A stretch of DNA of 64,000 bases from Lachnospiraceae bacterium (GCA_017522685.1 JAFWYN010000005.1:62001-126000), one strand, 5' to 3'. Counted from the first letter of the stretch, positions 56,822-63,999 are shown. A program made the numbers and translations. Notes: generated from the sequence alone by a model not told the origin.

Positions 56822-57352
56822 TCAATCCCTCAGCTTCTTGGAAAGGAACAGAATCAGGTCGTCATCAATGGTACAAACCGTCTCATACTGGACACATTGC
56901 TTGTCCTGATACCAGACACCGGAACCGTCCGGAATATACCCACGCTTCACATACATCCGCTGGGCACTGCCATAAGCATCACACAGCCCAACACCTAAGC
57001 AGACGGTATCCGCATACTGTCCTGCAATCTGCTCCGCTACGTCCATCAGTTTGTTGCCTATCCCTTTCCTTTGGTATTTCTCCAGCACGCTGAAATCAAA
57101 GATTTCGGGGTAACCTTTCCCTTTGAACGGCCCTTCATGGGCAGTCAGATACACATACACAGAGCCTGCGGGATGTCCCTGATATACCGCCGTCAGGGCA
57201 ACACATTTCCCTTCTGCCTGGTCTTTCAGTCTCATCAGACAATCTCCAATTTCCGGGTGCCATCCCTGGGCAGTGTATTCCTCGTAAAAAACTTGATCAT
57301 CCGCTTCTTCCATGTTGCGGATTACCAGGTCTTCGTCTTTATAGTAAATCAT
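56822..57352 (-). CDS. GNAT N-acetyltransferase
   Basis: A 176-residue GNAT. Loop LEKYQRKGIGNKLMDVAEQIA near 96-116, then VCLGVGLCDAYGSAQRMYVKRGYIPDGSGVWYQD, the pattern of a well-known Clostridia GNAT subgroup. C-terminal DDDLILFLSKKL. N-terminus MIYYKDEDLVIRNMEEADDQVFYEEYTAQGWHPE. Start follows AGGAGAAAA. Substrate unknown. Confidence 0.93.
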   Translation of the reverse strand: MIYYKDEDLVIRNMEEADDQVFYEEYTAQGWHPEIGDCLMRLKDQAEGKCVALTAVYQGHPAGSVYVYLTAHEGPFKGKGYPEIFDFSVLEKYQRKGIGNKLMDVAEQIAGQYADTVCLGVGLCDAYGSAQRMYVKRGYIPDGSGVWYQDKQCVQYETVCTIDDDLILFLSKKLRD

Positions 57353-57420
57353 TTTTCTCCTTCTCGCTTTCTACATAATATTCCCATGCTTAACGCAAAC
57401 AGTACCTATGGTATTCCAAA

Positions 57421-58137
57421 TCAGAACCGCTGTAATCCAAACAATGCCTGTCCTTCATACTGTCTTCGATAATCAAAATACATGTTGTACCACTTATCTA
57501 TCCAATTTCTTAATTGCTCGTTATCCGGTTCCTGCTTTAACCGCAGCAGGTCACGTTTACCGCTCCAATTAATCACATAACGCTCCCACATTCCCTGCGT
57601 ATCACTTGCCATGGAAGTCATACTGTAACCAAGCTGATTGAATAGACTATTTAACTCAGACAGAGGCAATACTTCCTCATCAAAATCAATTAGTTCCTGA
57701 GGCGGATTCATTACCTTTGCATACAGCTTCTGATAGCACAGCACTCCACCCGGCTTCAAAAATTTCTCTCCAAAGGCCAATGTATCCGCAATACTCCCTA
57801 TGGTCTCACTGCAAATAACCACATCATACTTACAAGGATCCTGATATGTTGTAACATCTCCCTGTATAAGGGTAACCTTATCCATCTGACACTTTTTCAA
57901 CCGTTCTCTTCCGATGGATAAGAACTCATCCACAAGGTCAATACCGACGCCTTCTATCCCAAAGGCTTCGCTCCATACCTTCAACAGTGTTCCGTACCCG
58001 CAACACAGGTCCAGAACCTTCATATCTTCATTTAGCCCTATCTCATAGCCGAATCGTACCAGTTCCTCTACCGGCACCATGCTGATTAAGTGGGCATTAT
58101 CTTCTAACATATAAATGTAATTGCTATAATGATTCAA
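57421..58137 (-). CDS. SAM-dependent methyltransferase
   Basis: A 238-residue class I methyltransferase starting at a TTG (58137) behind AAAAGGAGAAG. Motif I KVLDLCCGYGTLLKVWSEAFG near 40-60, strand 2 GVGIDLVDEFL, motif IV VVICSETIGSIAD, VLCYQKLYAK. The second Cys in LDLCCGYG replaces Gly, which is seen in some methyltransferases. It ends with NMYFDYRRQYEGQALFGLQRF. Substrate unknown. Confidence 0.9.
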   Translation of the reverse strand: MNHYSNYIYMLEDNAHLISMVPVEELVRFGYEIGLNEDMKVLDLCCGYGTLLKVWSEAFGIEGVGIDLVDEFLSIGRERLKKCQMDKVTLIQGDVTTYQDPCKYDVVICSETIGSIADTLAFGEKFLKPGGVLCYQKLYAKVMNPPQELIDFDEEVLPLSELNSLFNQLGYSMTSMASDTQGMWERYVINWSGKRDLLRLKQEPDNEQLRNWIDKWYNMYFDYRRQYEGQALFGLQRF

Positions 58138-58180
58138 GTTTGTTCTTCTCCTTTTCTCTTGTAGTCTATTACAACCGCTA

Positions 58181-58741
58181 CTACACTAAAAAATTCTCCA
58201 TATCTTTCGAAAGCTCTGCCACTTCCTCTTCCACTGTCTTTCCCGTATTGTCATAGAGATGTCCCTGATTCTCCGGAAGACTGTCAAACTTCCTTTTTAA
58301 GAATTTTCCTCTCTCAATCAATTCATCATCCCCTCGGGACTGAAGGCGTTTTGTAATTGCCTCCTCTGACGCAGTAAGTACCAGATAATACAGCTTTGCA
58401 TCATATTCCTTTGCAAGCTTTTGTAACAGTGGCAATTCGTCCTCAACTACATAATCAATTACCACGTCCAAACCACGTACTAATGCCTTTCCTGCCACAT
58501 CCACAATGCATTCCCAGTTAAACTTCAACACCTGAGTCCAGGCTAATGGATCTGTCTCTTGTAATTCCACAAGGAAGGCATCTTGTTCATACATTCCCAC
58601 AAAACCTTGATGAAACATATCACCATGTATCACATAAACCCGTATTTGTTTCTCCACCTTCACCAAATACTCTGCATAGGCATCAGTGAGCGTTGATTTA
58701 CCACATCCGCACGGACCGGATATTATATAAATATTTGCCAT
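58181..58741 (-). CDS. P-loop small-molecule kinase
   Basis: A 186-residue kinase-like protein. Walker A is ISGPCGCGKSTLTDA near 7-21; after a DMFHQG region there is a hydrophobic strand VDVVIDYVVEDELP, and a lid ITKRLQSRGDDELIERGKFLKRKF. The pattern is close to gluconate/shikimate-type kinases and AAA-17-like proteins in accessory islands. Substrate unknown. Element D begins 34 bp upstream of its start. Confidence 0.9.
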   Translation of the reverse strand: MANIYIISGPCGCGKSTLTDAYAEYLVKVEKQIRVYVIHGDMFHQGFVGMYEQDAFLVELQETDPLAWTQVLKFNWECIVDVAGKALVRGLDVVIDYVVEDELPLLQKLAKEYDAKLYYLVLTASEEAITKRLQSRGDDELIERGKFLKRKFDSLPENQGHLYDNTGKTVEEEVAELSKDMENFLV

Positions 58742-58774
58742 AATTGTATTCTCCTTTCACGTAAATACCTAAAT

Positions 58775-59028
58775 TGGGCACAGGTTCATGAAAGCCCTCA
58801 TTTATGCCCAAGAAATTACTTATGTTGCTACCATATTCTTGTAATATTTGACCTTTTGGGCATACCGGTGCGATTTCCTCATGTTATGCCCACAAAAGCA
58901 TCTTCTCTTTGGGCACAAAAATATGTTTCCGGCACCTCTATGCCCAAAGGGTCCATATTTCATGTTATTCCCCACTAAAACGGCTAATATATTGGGCATA
59001 AAAACTTCACAAATCACTTGTCTGCCCA
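58775..59028. repeat. Four-hairpin element D, TGGGCA/TGCCCA variant
   Basis: Opening words TGGGCA start at 58775, 58857, 58910 and 58993; the closing TGCCCA words end at 58810, 58892, 58946 and 59028. Spacings 82/53/83 nearly equal the 81/52/81 of copies A-C. All eight words have the same A-to-G (and T-to-C) change, so base pairing is kept in every hairpin. The rest of the sequence bears little similarity to A-C. Total 254 bp. It lies between the P-loop kinase and CPT-like kinase genes. Confidence 0.88.
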
Positions 59029-59086
59029 AGGAACAAAAAAGCACCTTCCAAAATCTTTCCATCAGAGGTTATCTGTTCCATATAAC

Positions 59087-59584
59087 TTACATTATCCCCT
59101 CCAAAATCCTATTCGCACACTCCATTGCGGTCATAAAATGCGTATCCACCGTCAAGTCATATCCCTCCTTGGGGTACAGATATGTGTAAGATGCTTCAGC
59201 AGACCCCAGGCATCTATCCTTTCTTTCCTGCTCCCTTTTTTGTATAATCTCCAACGGACAAGTAACATGTACCGTCCACAAACGATGGGGGCTCACCGCC
59301 TCTTTTAACTGCTCAAAAATCCTCTCGCTGGTAATCACATGGTCAATAATCACACCTTGATCTGTGCCAAAAACCTCCATTACCTTTTCGCAGAGGGGTC
59401 CGGAAATCTCATATACATCATCCTCATATATCACATCATCAGTTGCCATCTTAAGGAAATCATCAATGGATACTATTTCATATCGTTCCTTCCTTTTATC
59501 CTCTATTAGTGCCTGCAATGCCTTTGCCAATGTGGATTTACCGGCACTTGAGGAACCATTAAGCAGAATAATCTTTTTTTCCAT
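59087..59584 (-). CDS. Chloramphenicol-phosphotransferase-like kinase
   Basis: A 165-residue P-loop kinase. Walker A ILLNGSSSAGKSTLAKAL near 5-22 has the CPT pattern, followed by YEIVSIDDFL and GVIIDHVITSERIFEQL. CPT phosphorylates chloramphenicol at its primary hydroxyl, but other members act on unknown alcohols. The C-terminus YDLTVDTHFMTAMECANRIL resembles kinase lids. Resistance is inferred from family only. Confidence 0.85.
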   Translation of the reverse strand: MEKKIILLNGSSSAGKSTLAKALQALIEDKRKERYEIVSIDDFLKMATDDVIYEDDVYEISGPLCEKVMEVFGTDQGVIIDHVITSERIFEQLKEAVSPHRLWTVHVTCPLEIIQKREQERKDRCLGSAEASYTYLYPKEGYDLTVDTHFMTAMECANRILEGIM

Positions 59585-59624
59585 ACTGTTATGCCCTTGT
59601 CAAATAAATCTAACACCTTTTCAG

Positions 59625-60245
59625 TTAGTTTGTTAAAGCATCGATATTAATATGCTCAAAACTGACACTATCCCCATTATCTTCAATCAAGAGATAGGAC
59701 GCCCCTTCCAACCCGGAAGCGGAAACAGAAACCACATTTCCTTTCACGAAGTTCTGATGACAATGGCCGATTACAACCAGTTCATATTTCGTCACGTCTT
59801 CACTTTCACAAGCCTTATCAAACACACCGTTTTTCAAGTCTGACAGCTGGAAAAAAGGATAAGCGGCATTAATATCCGAAAACAAAAAATGTGAAAAATG
59901 TATTTTATGACCGTTACATTCGCTTTCATAAAATAGCGGCATCTCCCTGATGAACTGCATATGCTCACTTGTAAGCTTTTTTCTGGTTTCGTCATAATAA
60001 TCCCTCAAATACTCCACATCCGGATCAATATCAACGCCATATTGCATATAAAGCTCACAATTGCCTTTTAAACAGACTATTTCACTGTCCTTTAAGAGTT
60101 CCAGACATTCTATTTCTTCATGCCCGCGTTGAAAAATATCACCCAAAAACACTGTCAAGTCTACATTTTTTTCCTTTATCTGTTCAAGCACTTCTTTCAA
60201 TGCTTTCAGATTTCCGTGAATATCGGAAAATACTGCTATTTTCAT
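59625..60245 (-). CDS. Metallophosphoesterase, YfcE/ApaH type
   Basis: A 206-residue phosphoesterase. Metal motifs are complete: VFSDIHGNLKAL (DxH) near 5-16, FLGDIFQRGHEE (GDxxxRG) near 34-45, LKGNCE (GNxE) near 59-64, IHFSH and VIGHCHQNF (GHxH) near 157-165. Members cleave phosphodiesters or dinucleoside polyphosphates. It could repair or signal; the substrate cannot be assigned. It overlaps no neighbour. Confidence 0.93.
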   Translation of the reverse strand: MKIAVFSDIHGNLKALKEVLEQIKEKNVDLTVFLGDIFQRGHEEIECLELLKDSEIVCLKGNCELYMQYGVDIDPDVEYLRDYYDETRKKLTSEHMQFIREMPLFYESECNGHKIHFSHFLFSDINAAYPFFQLSDLKNGVFDKACESEDVTKYELVVIGHCHQNFVKGNVVSVSASGLEGASYLLIEDNGDSVSFEHINIDALTN

Positions 60246-60300
60246 AATTTATCCTCACTTACTATCAATTTCAAACTCATCGTTTCGTAAAAATGCATCT

Positions 60301-60591
60301 TTAATTACCCTTATATCTCACAATCCAGTCGCTTGTAGGACTCTCTGCCTCTGCATAATAACCGTAATCCAATTCAGCCAAATCACTCATAGATTCATCA
60401 ATACTTAAAATCAATGCCAATGAAACTATCCTGGCATCTTCTTCTGTATGATTTCCGCCACATAGAAACTGCCAATATCCATCTTCATCATGAGACACAT
60501 ATAATATGGGTTTATTTTCCTCTAATACATGGCGGCAAGTAAAACATGCCGTGTTGGGTGCATCTGCAAATGGAAATTCGCCGTTATTCAT
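60301..60591 (-). CDS. Hypothetical protein with CxxC motif, 96 residues
   Basis: A small acidic protein with CFTCRH near residues 16-21, an aromatic strand YVSHDEDGYWQFLCGG and a C-terminal DYGYYAEAES. I do not recognise the family. The CxxC-H and later Cys could bind zinc. Start follows TTGGAGGTGTG. It overlaps the end of the next gene by 8 bp, suggesting translational coupling. Confidence 0.7.
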   Translation of the reverse strand: MNNGEFPFADAPNTACFTCRHVLEENKPILYVSHDEDGYWQFLCGGNHTEEDARIVSLALILSIDESMSDLAELDYGYYAEAESPTSDWIVRYKGN

Positions 60592-60919
60592 TCATCACAC
60601 CTCCAAATTCCTCTCTCTTAACAAATTCCGAAACAATATCTTTCGCTTCATATAATGCCTCTAAATATTTACGTTGTAACACTTCATGGATGTTGTAAGT
60701 TTCCGAGTCTATCCTATAAACACGTTCACAAGCATCATTATAAGAAACCATCCCTACCACATTTTTCCCATGATAAATTCGACAGGGTACTACCGGTCCA
60801 AATCCATATTCACATGACAAATAATCAAACTCATTACAGCAAGGACAGAAAACCATGAGATTCGCAAATCCTTCATATTCGTATTCAAAACCACATTTTT
60901 CGCACTGCTTTTTTAACAT
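60584..60919 (-). CDS. Zinc-ribbon protein, 111 residues
   Basis: Start at the ATG at 60919 (CATGGAGGAAAAATT). The N-terminus MLKKQCEKCGFEYEYEGFAN with CPCCNEFDYLSC gives a four-cysteine zinc ribbon in residues 6-35; the rest is helical and charged. It probably binds nucleic acid or a protein partner. Coupled to the CxxC protein gene by an 8-bp overlap. Family unknown. Confidence 0.72.
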   Translation of the reverse strand: MLKKQCEKCGFEYEYEGFANLMVFCPCCNEFDYLSCEYGFGPVVPCRIYHGKNVVGMVSYNDACERVYRIDSETYNIHEVLQRKYLEALYEAKDIVSEFVKREEFGGVMNE

Positions 60920-60962
60920 AATTTTTCCTCCATGAGTCGAATTTAAACTCTTTATTCTTGGT

Positions 60963-61571
60963 CTACTCTTTCTCACCCAAGGGTAATAACACATTTACTA
61001 ATTCTGTAAAATTATTAACAGAAATGCCTTCATATTCAACATTTCTGCTGTTTAATAGAATCGGATACAAGCCCATCTTTTTCGCCGCGGTTAGGTTACC
61101 TCTTCTATCATCAATGTAAATACAATCTTTTGCCTTCAGTCCTAATTTCTCGATTGTCAGCGAGAAAATACGTTCATCCGGTTTTTTGATTTTCAAATCA
61201 CCACTTATGCTGATTACATCAAAATACTTATTGATATCAAATTTTTCACGAAGATACCTGCTCCATCTGCTGGAATCATTTGATATAATGGCTAATTTGT
61301 ATTTGCCATGAACCCTTTCCATAAAATCAAGAAAACCATCCGATAACTCTATGGTATCAAGGTACTCCTTTTCGATTTTCTCTAAATCGCCTTGATAACC
61401 AATAGCCTCCCAGACTTCCAAAGAGGTCATTTCTCCTATATCCGCCTTAAACCAAGGAGTGTATATCTCTTCCTCACTTAAGTTTGGAAATGTTTGTTGC
61501 ACATAAGGTACAAAATCATCTCCTGTTTGCTTTACTATTACGCCATACATATCTAAGATTATAGCTTTCAT
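60963..61571 (-). CDS. HAD-superfamily hydrolase
   Basis: A 202-residue HAD protein. Motif I ILDMYGVIVKQTGDDF near 4-19 (Met-Tyr in place of the second Asp), motif II AIISNDSSRW near 95, Lys in LKIKKPDERIF and motif IV CIYIDDRRGNLTAAKKMG near 150-167. Its first ~75 bp are duplicated at 62522-62596. Upstream of its start the sequence AAGGGTAATGAAGCATGA equals the 3' end of a GrpB gene, evidence that a GrpB gene was deleted here. Confidence 0.92.
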   Translation of the reverse strand: MKAIILDMYGVIVKQTGDDFVPYVQQTFPNLSEEEIYTPWFKADIGEMTSLEVWEAIGYQGDLEKIEKEYLDTIELSDGFLDFMERVHGKYKLAIISNDSSRWSRYLREKFDINKYFDVISISGDLKIKKPDERIFSLTIEKLGLKAKDCIYIDDRRGNLTAAKKMGLYPILLNSRNVEYEGISVNNFTELVNVLLPLGEKE

Positions 61572-61609
61572 GCTTCATTACCCTTCTCTAATTGAAATGA
61601 TTTAGATTA

Positions 61610-62047
61610 CTAAATCCTCTTCTCCATAAAAATCATCCTCGGATTTGTTTCCATGTTCTGCTTATGATAAAAATGCTCCGTGAAATCCCCTCTGGAAGTA
61701 AACAGTATCATTTGCTCCACCTGTTTTTCCTTCAGACGCTTTTCAAACTCTGCAAATATTTGGGTTCCCAAACCTTGTCCTCGCCTGCCGTTTTTGACCC
61801 AAAACTCTTTTACATTGAACATTATTCCGTTATAGAATTGCTCCATACAGCCTAAGATTGCTCCACACAGGTCACCATCCTCATAGGCACATAAACCATA
61901 TGAATCCTCTGTATTTATCATTTGTTGCAATCGCTTTTTCGCTGTACTTATGGTCCATTCATCGTTCCAGGGTTCTGAGTTGAAAGTTTCAACATATAAA
62001 CTTGCCAGCTCTTCCAAATGGTCTAATGTAATCTCTTTGTAGTACAT
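61610..62047 (-). CDS. GNAT N-acetyltransferase
   Basis: A 145-residue GNAT. Loop KNGRRGQGLGTQIFAEFEKRL near 91-111; tail GDFTEHFYHKQNMETNPRMIFMEKRI. It resembles the GNAT at 42440 (same N-terminal SEPWNDEWTISTAKKRL pattern). A ~40-bp piece of a similar 3' end (FHKQNMKSN) survives at 63150. Start supported by TTTAGGAGTGTTTC. The type I locus 2 lies upstream. Confidence 0.92.
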   Translation of the reverse strand: MYYKEITLDHLEELASLYVETFNSEPWNDEWTISTAKKRLQQMINTEDSYGLCAYEDGDLCGAILGCMEQFYNGIMFNVKEFWVKNGRRGQGLGTQIFAEFEKRLKEKQVEQMILFTSRGDFTEHFYHKQNMETNPRMIFMEKRI

Positions 62048-62125
62048 TTTGAAACACTCCTAAATCTTATCTCTTCAGGTACAAATATAATTTGTCAACT
62101 TAAGCGACAAATTGTGCAATAGCGC

Positions 62126-62154
62126 TTGATTTTCGAACAAACATTCGATATAAT
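62126..62154 (+). promoter_or_regulatory. Toxin 2 promoter with LexA-like box
   Basis: TTGATT (-35) and TATAAT (-10) with exactly 17 bp between. The spacer contains CGAACAAACATTCG (62134-62147), one base from the Gram-positive LexA consensus, abutting the -10. This position would block RNA polymerase directly. Confidence 0.72.
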
Positions 62155-62265
62155 ATTTATGGGTGCTACCATAACGGTAGGCGGTTAGTCATTATTTCAG
62201 AGGACTGTGACCTCTGTTTACATAGAAATCCATTTATGGAAATCTCAGAATGGAGGACTTTGCTT

Positions 62266-62364
62266 ATGTTAACCATCGAAAGCTTGATTGCTGTTATTAG
62301 CCTATGCGCTACATTCTTCAGTCTTGGCTATTCGCTTGGTCGTAATAGCAAGACACAAAAATAA
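62266..62364 (+). CDS. Type I toxin, small membrane peptide 2
   Basis: A 32-residue peptide starting after GGAGGA (spacing 9). It begins MLTIESLIAVISLCATFF, has one membrane helix, and ends with a basic tail (LGRNSKTQK). It is not obviously similar in sequence to toxin 1 except in form. The mRNA has a long structured leader (CTACC/GGTAG and CAGAGG/CCTCTG stems). Its stop codon lies inside the terminator stem. A convergent antisense RNA overlaps its 3' end. This is the arrangement of Fst/TxpA-like loci. Confidence 0.82.
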   Translation: MLTIESLIAVISLCATFFSLGYSLGRNSKTQK

Positions 62365-62446
62365 CCGCCCTGTCCTGAGAAAACTTGGCGGTTATTTTTA
62401 TAACTACAATTATTAGGGCTAACCGTCTATCGGTAGCACTTTTTCT
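62352..62446 (-). ncRNA. Putative antitoxin RNA of type I locus 2
   Basis: A minus-strand transcript of about 95 bases predicted from the promoter TTGACA-17-TACTAT (62453-62481) to the shared terminator. Its 5' end carries GTGCTACCG...CGGTTAGC, similar to the 5' end of the toxin mRNA (GTGCTACC...CGGTAG). Each has a loop that could pair with the other, as well as the fully complementary 3' part. Confidence 0.7.
62358..62398. terminator. Shared bidirectional terminator of type I locus 2
   Basis: A 12-bp perfect stem AAAATAACCGCC / GGCGGTTATTTT, identical to the arms in locus 1, with a 17-base loop. T-runs occur on both strands. Confidence 0.88.
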
Positions 62447-62452
62447 ATAATC

Positions 62453-62481
62453 ATAGTACCATCTTACCACCATTATGTCAA
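62453..62481 (-). promoter_or_regulatory. Promoter of antitoxin RNA 2
   Basis: On the minus strand TTGACA (-35, 62476-62481), 17 bp, TACTAT (-10, 62453-62458). A near-consensus promoter, without a LexA-like box, fitting constitutive expression of the antitoxin. Confidence 0.8.
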
Positions 62482-62506
62482 ATATTTATTCGATTTTCAA
62501 AGTCCT

Positions 62507-62596
62507 TTAGGCGCCTATCCTTGACTTATAGGGAACAAAATCATCTCCTGTTTGCTTTACTATTACGCCATACATATCCAAGATTATAGCTTTCAT
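62507..62596 (-). pseudogene. Truncated HAD 5'-end remnant
   Basis: From the ATG at 62596 the first 23 codons match the HAD gene at 60963 (IILDMYGVIVKQTGDDFVPY), then the sequence diverges and ends after 29 codons. Only motif I is left. It overlaps the 3' end of the GrpB gene by 4 bp. It is part of a duplicated GNAT-GrpB-HAD module. Confidence 0.88.
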
Positions 62597-63135
62597 GCTT
62601 TATTACCCTTTCGCCACAAATAAGCTTGCTCTAATATCTTACTGATAAATTCCTGCTTTCCTGCAGTGTAACTTTCTCGCTTATCAGAAAAATCCAACAT
62701 TAATTTTTTCTTTAAGGCCTCATATTCTTTCGCATATTCAGGGAAAGCATTCATATAGTCTCGAAAATTTATGTAATTATTCCAATCAATACTATTCCAC
62801 TTAACAACATGAATATGATGAGTTCGAATATCCTTCTCAAAATCTCCAATCACAAAAAGCAACTGTCCCTGCGCATCTTCTTTACGATATATAATTCCAT
62901 TTTCCTCTAACAATGCAATATATGGTTTTATGCTGCTTAAATCATTAACACCTACTGCAATGTCTACAATGGGTTTTGCATCAATATTTTCAATAGCTGT
63001 ACTACCAACATGTTGAATATCAACAGCTACATCATTCAATATTGATTTCAACAATGAGATTATCTTCGTAGCCTCTTCTTCCCACATCATTTGGTGAGAA
63101 ATCAATTTCACAGTACCTCTTTTTAAACCAATCAT
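62593..63135 (-). CDS. GrpB/UPF0157-family nucleotidyltransferase-like protein
   Basis: A 180-residue paralogue of the GrpB protein at 52424, with VDIQHVGSTAIENIDAKPIVDIAVGV near 38-63 and IRTHHIHVV near 115. The start is after AAGAGGTC. Sequence is only moderately similar to the other copy, so they are not a recent duplication. Flanking remnants of HAD and GNAT genes show it once lay inside a GNAT-GrpB-HAD unit. Function unknown. Confidence 0.92.
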   Translation of the reverse strand: MIGLKRGTVKLISHQMMWEEEATKIISLLKSILNDVAVDIQHVGSTAIENIDAKPIVDIAVGVNDLSSIKPYIALLEENGIIYRKEDAQGQLLFVIGDFEKDIRTHHIHVVKWNSIDWNNYINFRDYMNAFPEYAKEYEALKKKLMLDFSDKRESYTAGKQEFISKILEQAYLWRKGNKA

Positions 63136-63149
63136 AGCTTTAGACCTCT

Positions 63150-63195
63150 TAATTTCAATTTGATTTCATGTTCTGCTTATGAAAAACACTCCTAA
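63150..63195 (-). pseudogene. GNAT 3'-end remnant
   Basis: About 45 bp corresponding to the end of the GNAT gene at 61610 (FHKQNMKSN versus FYHKQNMETN), ending in a stop. All upstream coding is lost. It lies directly before the GrpB gene. Confidence 0.72.
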
Positions 63196-63205
63196 GCTTC
63201 TTAAT

Positions 63206-63448
63206 CTATTCCAGTTCCCCCTGCACCTTCGCACAATAAGTACATCTTCCATACTCATCCAACTCCAGCTTACGCAAGGTTTTCGACAATTCTTTGAAAA
63301 TCACCTTGTCAAAGTCTTCCGCTTCAACTACCGGGCTGTAACCTTTGTGCCCGCATATTGCGCAAGTATTGATGTATTTCTTTGCTGATTTGTCCCACTT
63401 TTCAATATAAATGGAGTAATCTCGTTTTGTGTGTTTGCTATGTGACAT
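63206..63448 (-). CDS. Small zinc-ribbon protein, 80 residues
   Basis: An 80-residue protein with CAICGHKGYSP near residues 29-39 and a second CTYCAKV near 70-76, together a likely four-cysteine zinc site. The N-terminus SHSKHTKRDYSIYIEKWDKS is basic. I do not recognise the family; a nucleic-acid-binding or scaffolding role is possible. Start follows TTAGGGGAAAAGG. Confidence 0.75.
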   Translation of the reverse strand: MSHSKHTKRDYSIYIEKWDKSAKKYINTCAICGHKGYSPVVEAEDFDKVIFKELSKTLRKLELDEYGRCTYCAKVQGELE

Positions 63449-63458
63449 TCCTTTTCCC

Positions 63459-63929
63459 CTAATTTTCTAAAGAACACTCAAAAATTTCATTCTCTTGTTT
63501 GAAATCATTTCTGGAATACCAATTAACAGAATTAGCACTTGGCCATACAAATATCAGTTCACAATCTTCTTTCACCAGATATTCTTTTACATATGTCAAT
63601 AATTCTGTTCCTATGTTCTTGTTGCGATACTCCTTTAACGTATAAACATTGGTCAAATAAGAAATGTATTTGGGGTTTCTGTTTGGCTTAGGTGTTTTGG
63701 GTATTACATACACAAACATGGATGAAATAATCAAATCGCCTTCACTCGCCACAAAAGCTTTATATTCTTTATGTTCCCTTAAAAATTCAACAAACTCTTC
63801 CAGGAATTTGCTCTTATCTACTCCAGCCAGCTGTGAAGTATGATAATCTGCATCGTCTTCTTCGCAATGCAGCCATTTCATCTCTGCCAACTGCAGATAG
63901 TCTTTTTCCTGTGCCATTCTCAATTCCAT
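63459..63929 (-). CDS. GNAT N-acetyltransferase
   Basis: A 156-residue GNAT. Loop LKEYRNKNIGTELLTYV near 97-113, with Asn where the second Gly of the loop is usual; tail FVWPSANSVNWYSRNDFKQENEIFECSL. Starts after GGGGGAGTGAAATC. It is AT-rich relative to its neighbours. Substrate unknown. It lies 5 bp from the end of a partial gene at the window edge. Confidence 0.92.
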   Translation of the reverse strand: MELRMAQEKDYLQLAEMKWLHCEEDDADYHTSQLAGVDKSKFLEEFVEFLREHKEYKAFVASEGDLIISSMFVYVIPKTPKPNRNPKYISYLTNVYTLKEYRNKNIGTELLTYVKEYLVKEDCELIFVWPSANSVNWYSRNDFKQENEIFECSLEN

Positions 63930-63933
63930 GATT

Positions 63934-63999
63934 TCACTCCCCCATCTTCACCGCTCTGGTCAAAAAGTGCAACTCCGTGATATCCTCCAGCTGGCATTC
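63934..63999 (-). CDS. Partial C-terminus of a gene beyond the window
   Basis: Twenty-one codons ending ITELHFLTRAVKMGE and a TGA at 63934. The tail is similar in form to the end of the methyltransferase at 29461 (TFIATRAVK), so a methyltransferase is plausible, but too little is visible. It overlaps the ribosome site of the GNAT gene at 63459. Confidence 0.4.
   Translation of the reverse strand, partial: ECQLEDITELHFLTRAVKMGE

Noticed and set aside
27258..59028. Classic MITE or IS remnants
   Set aside because: No long terminal inverted repeats, no target-site duplication that I can see, and divergence of the body with conserved internal word spacing is unlike MITE copies.
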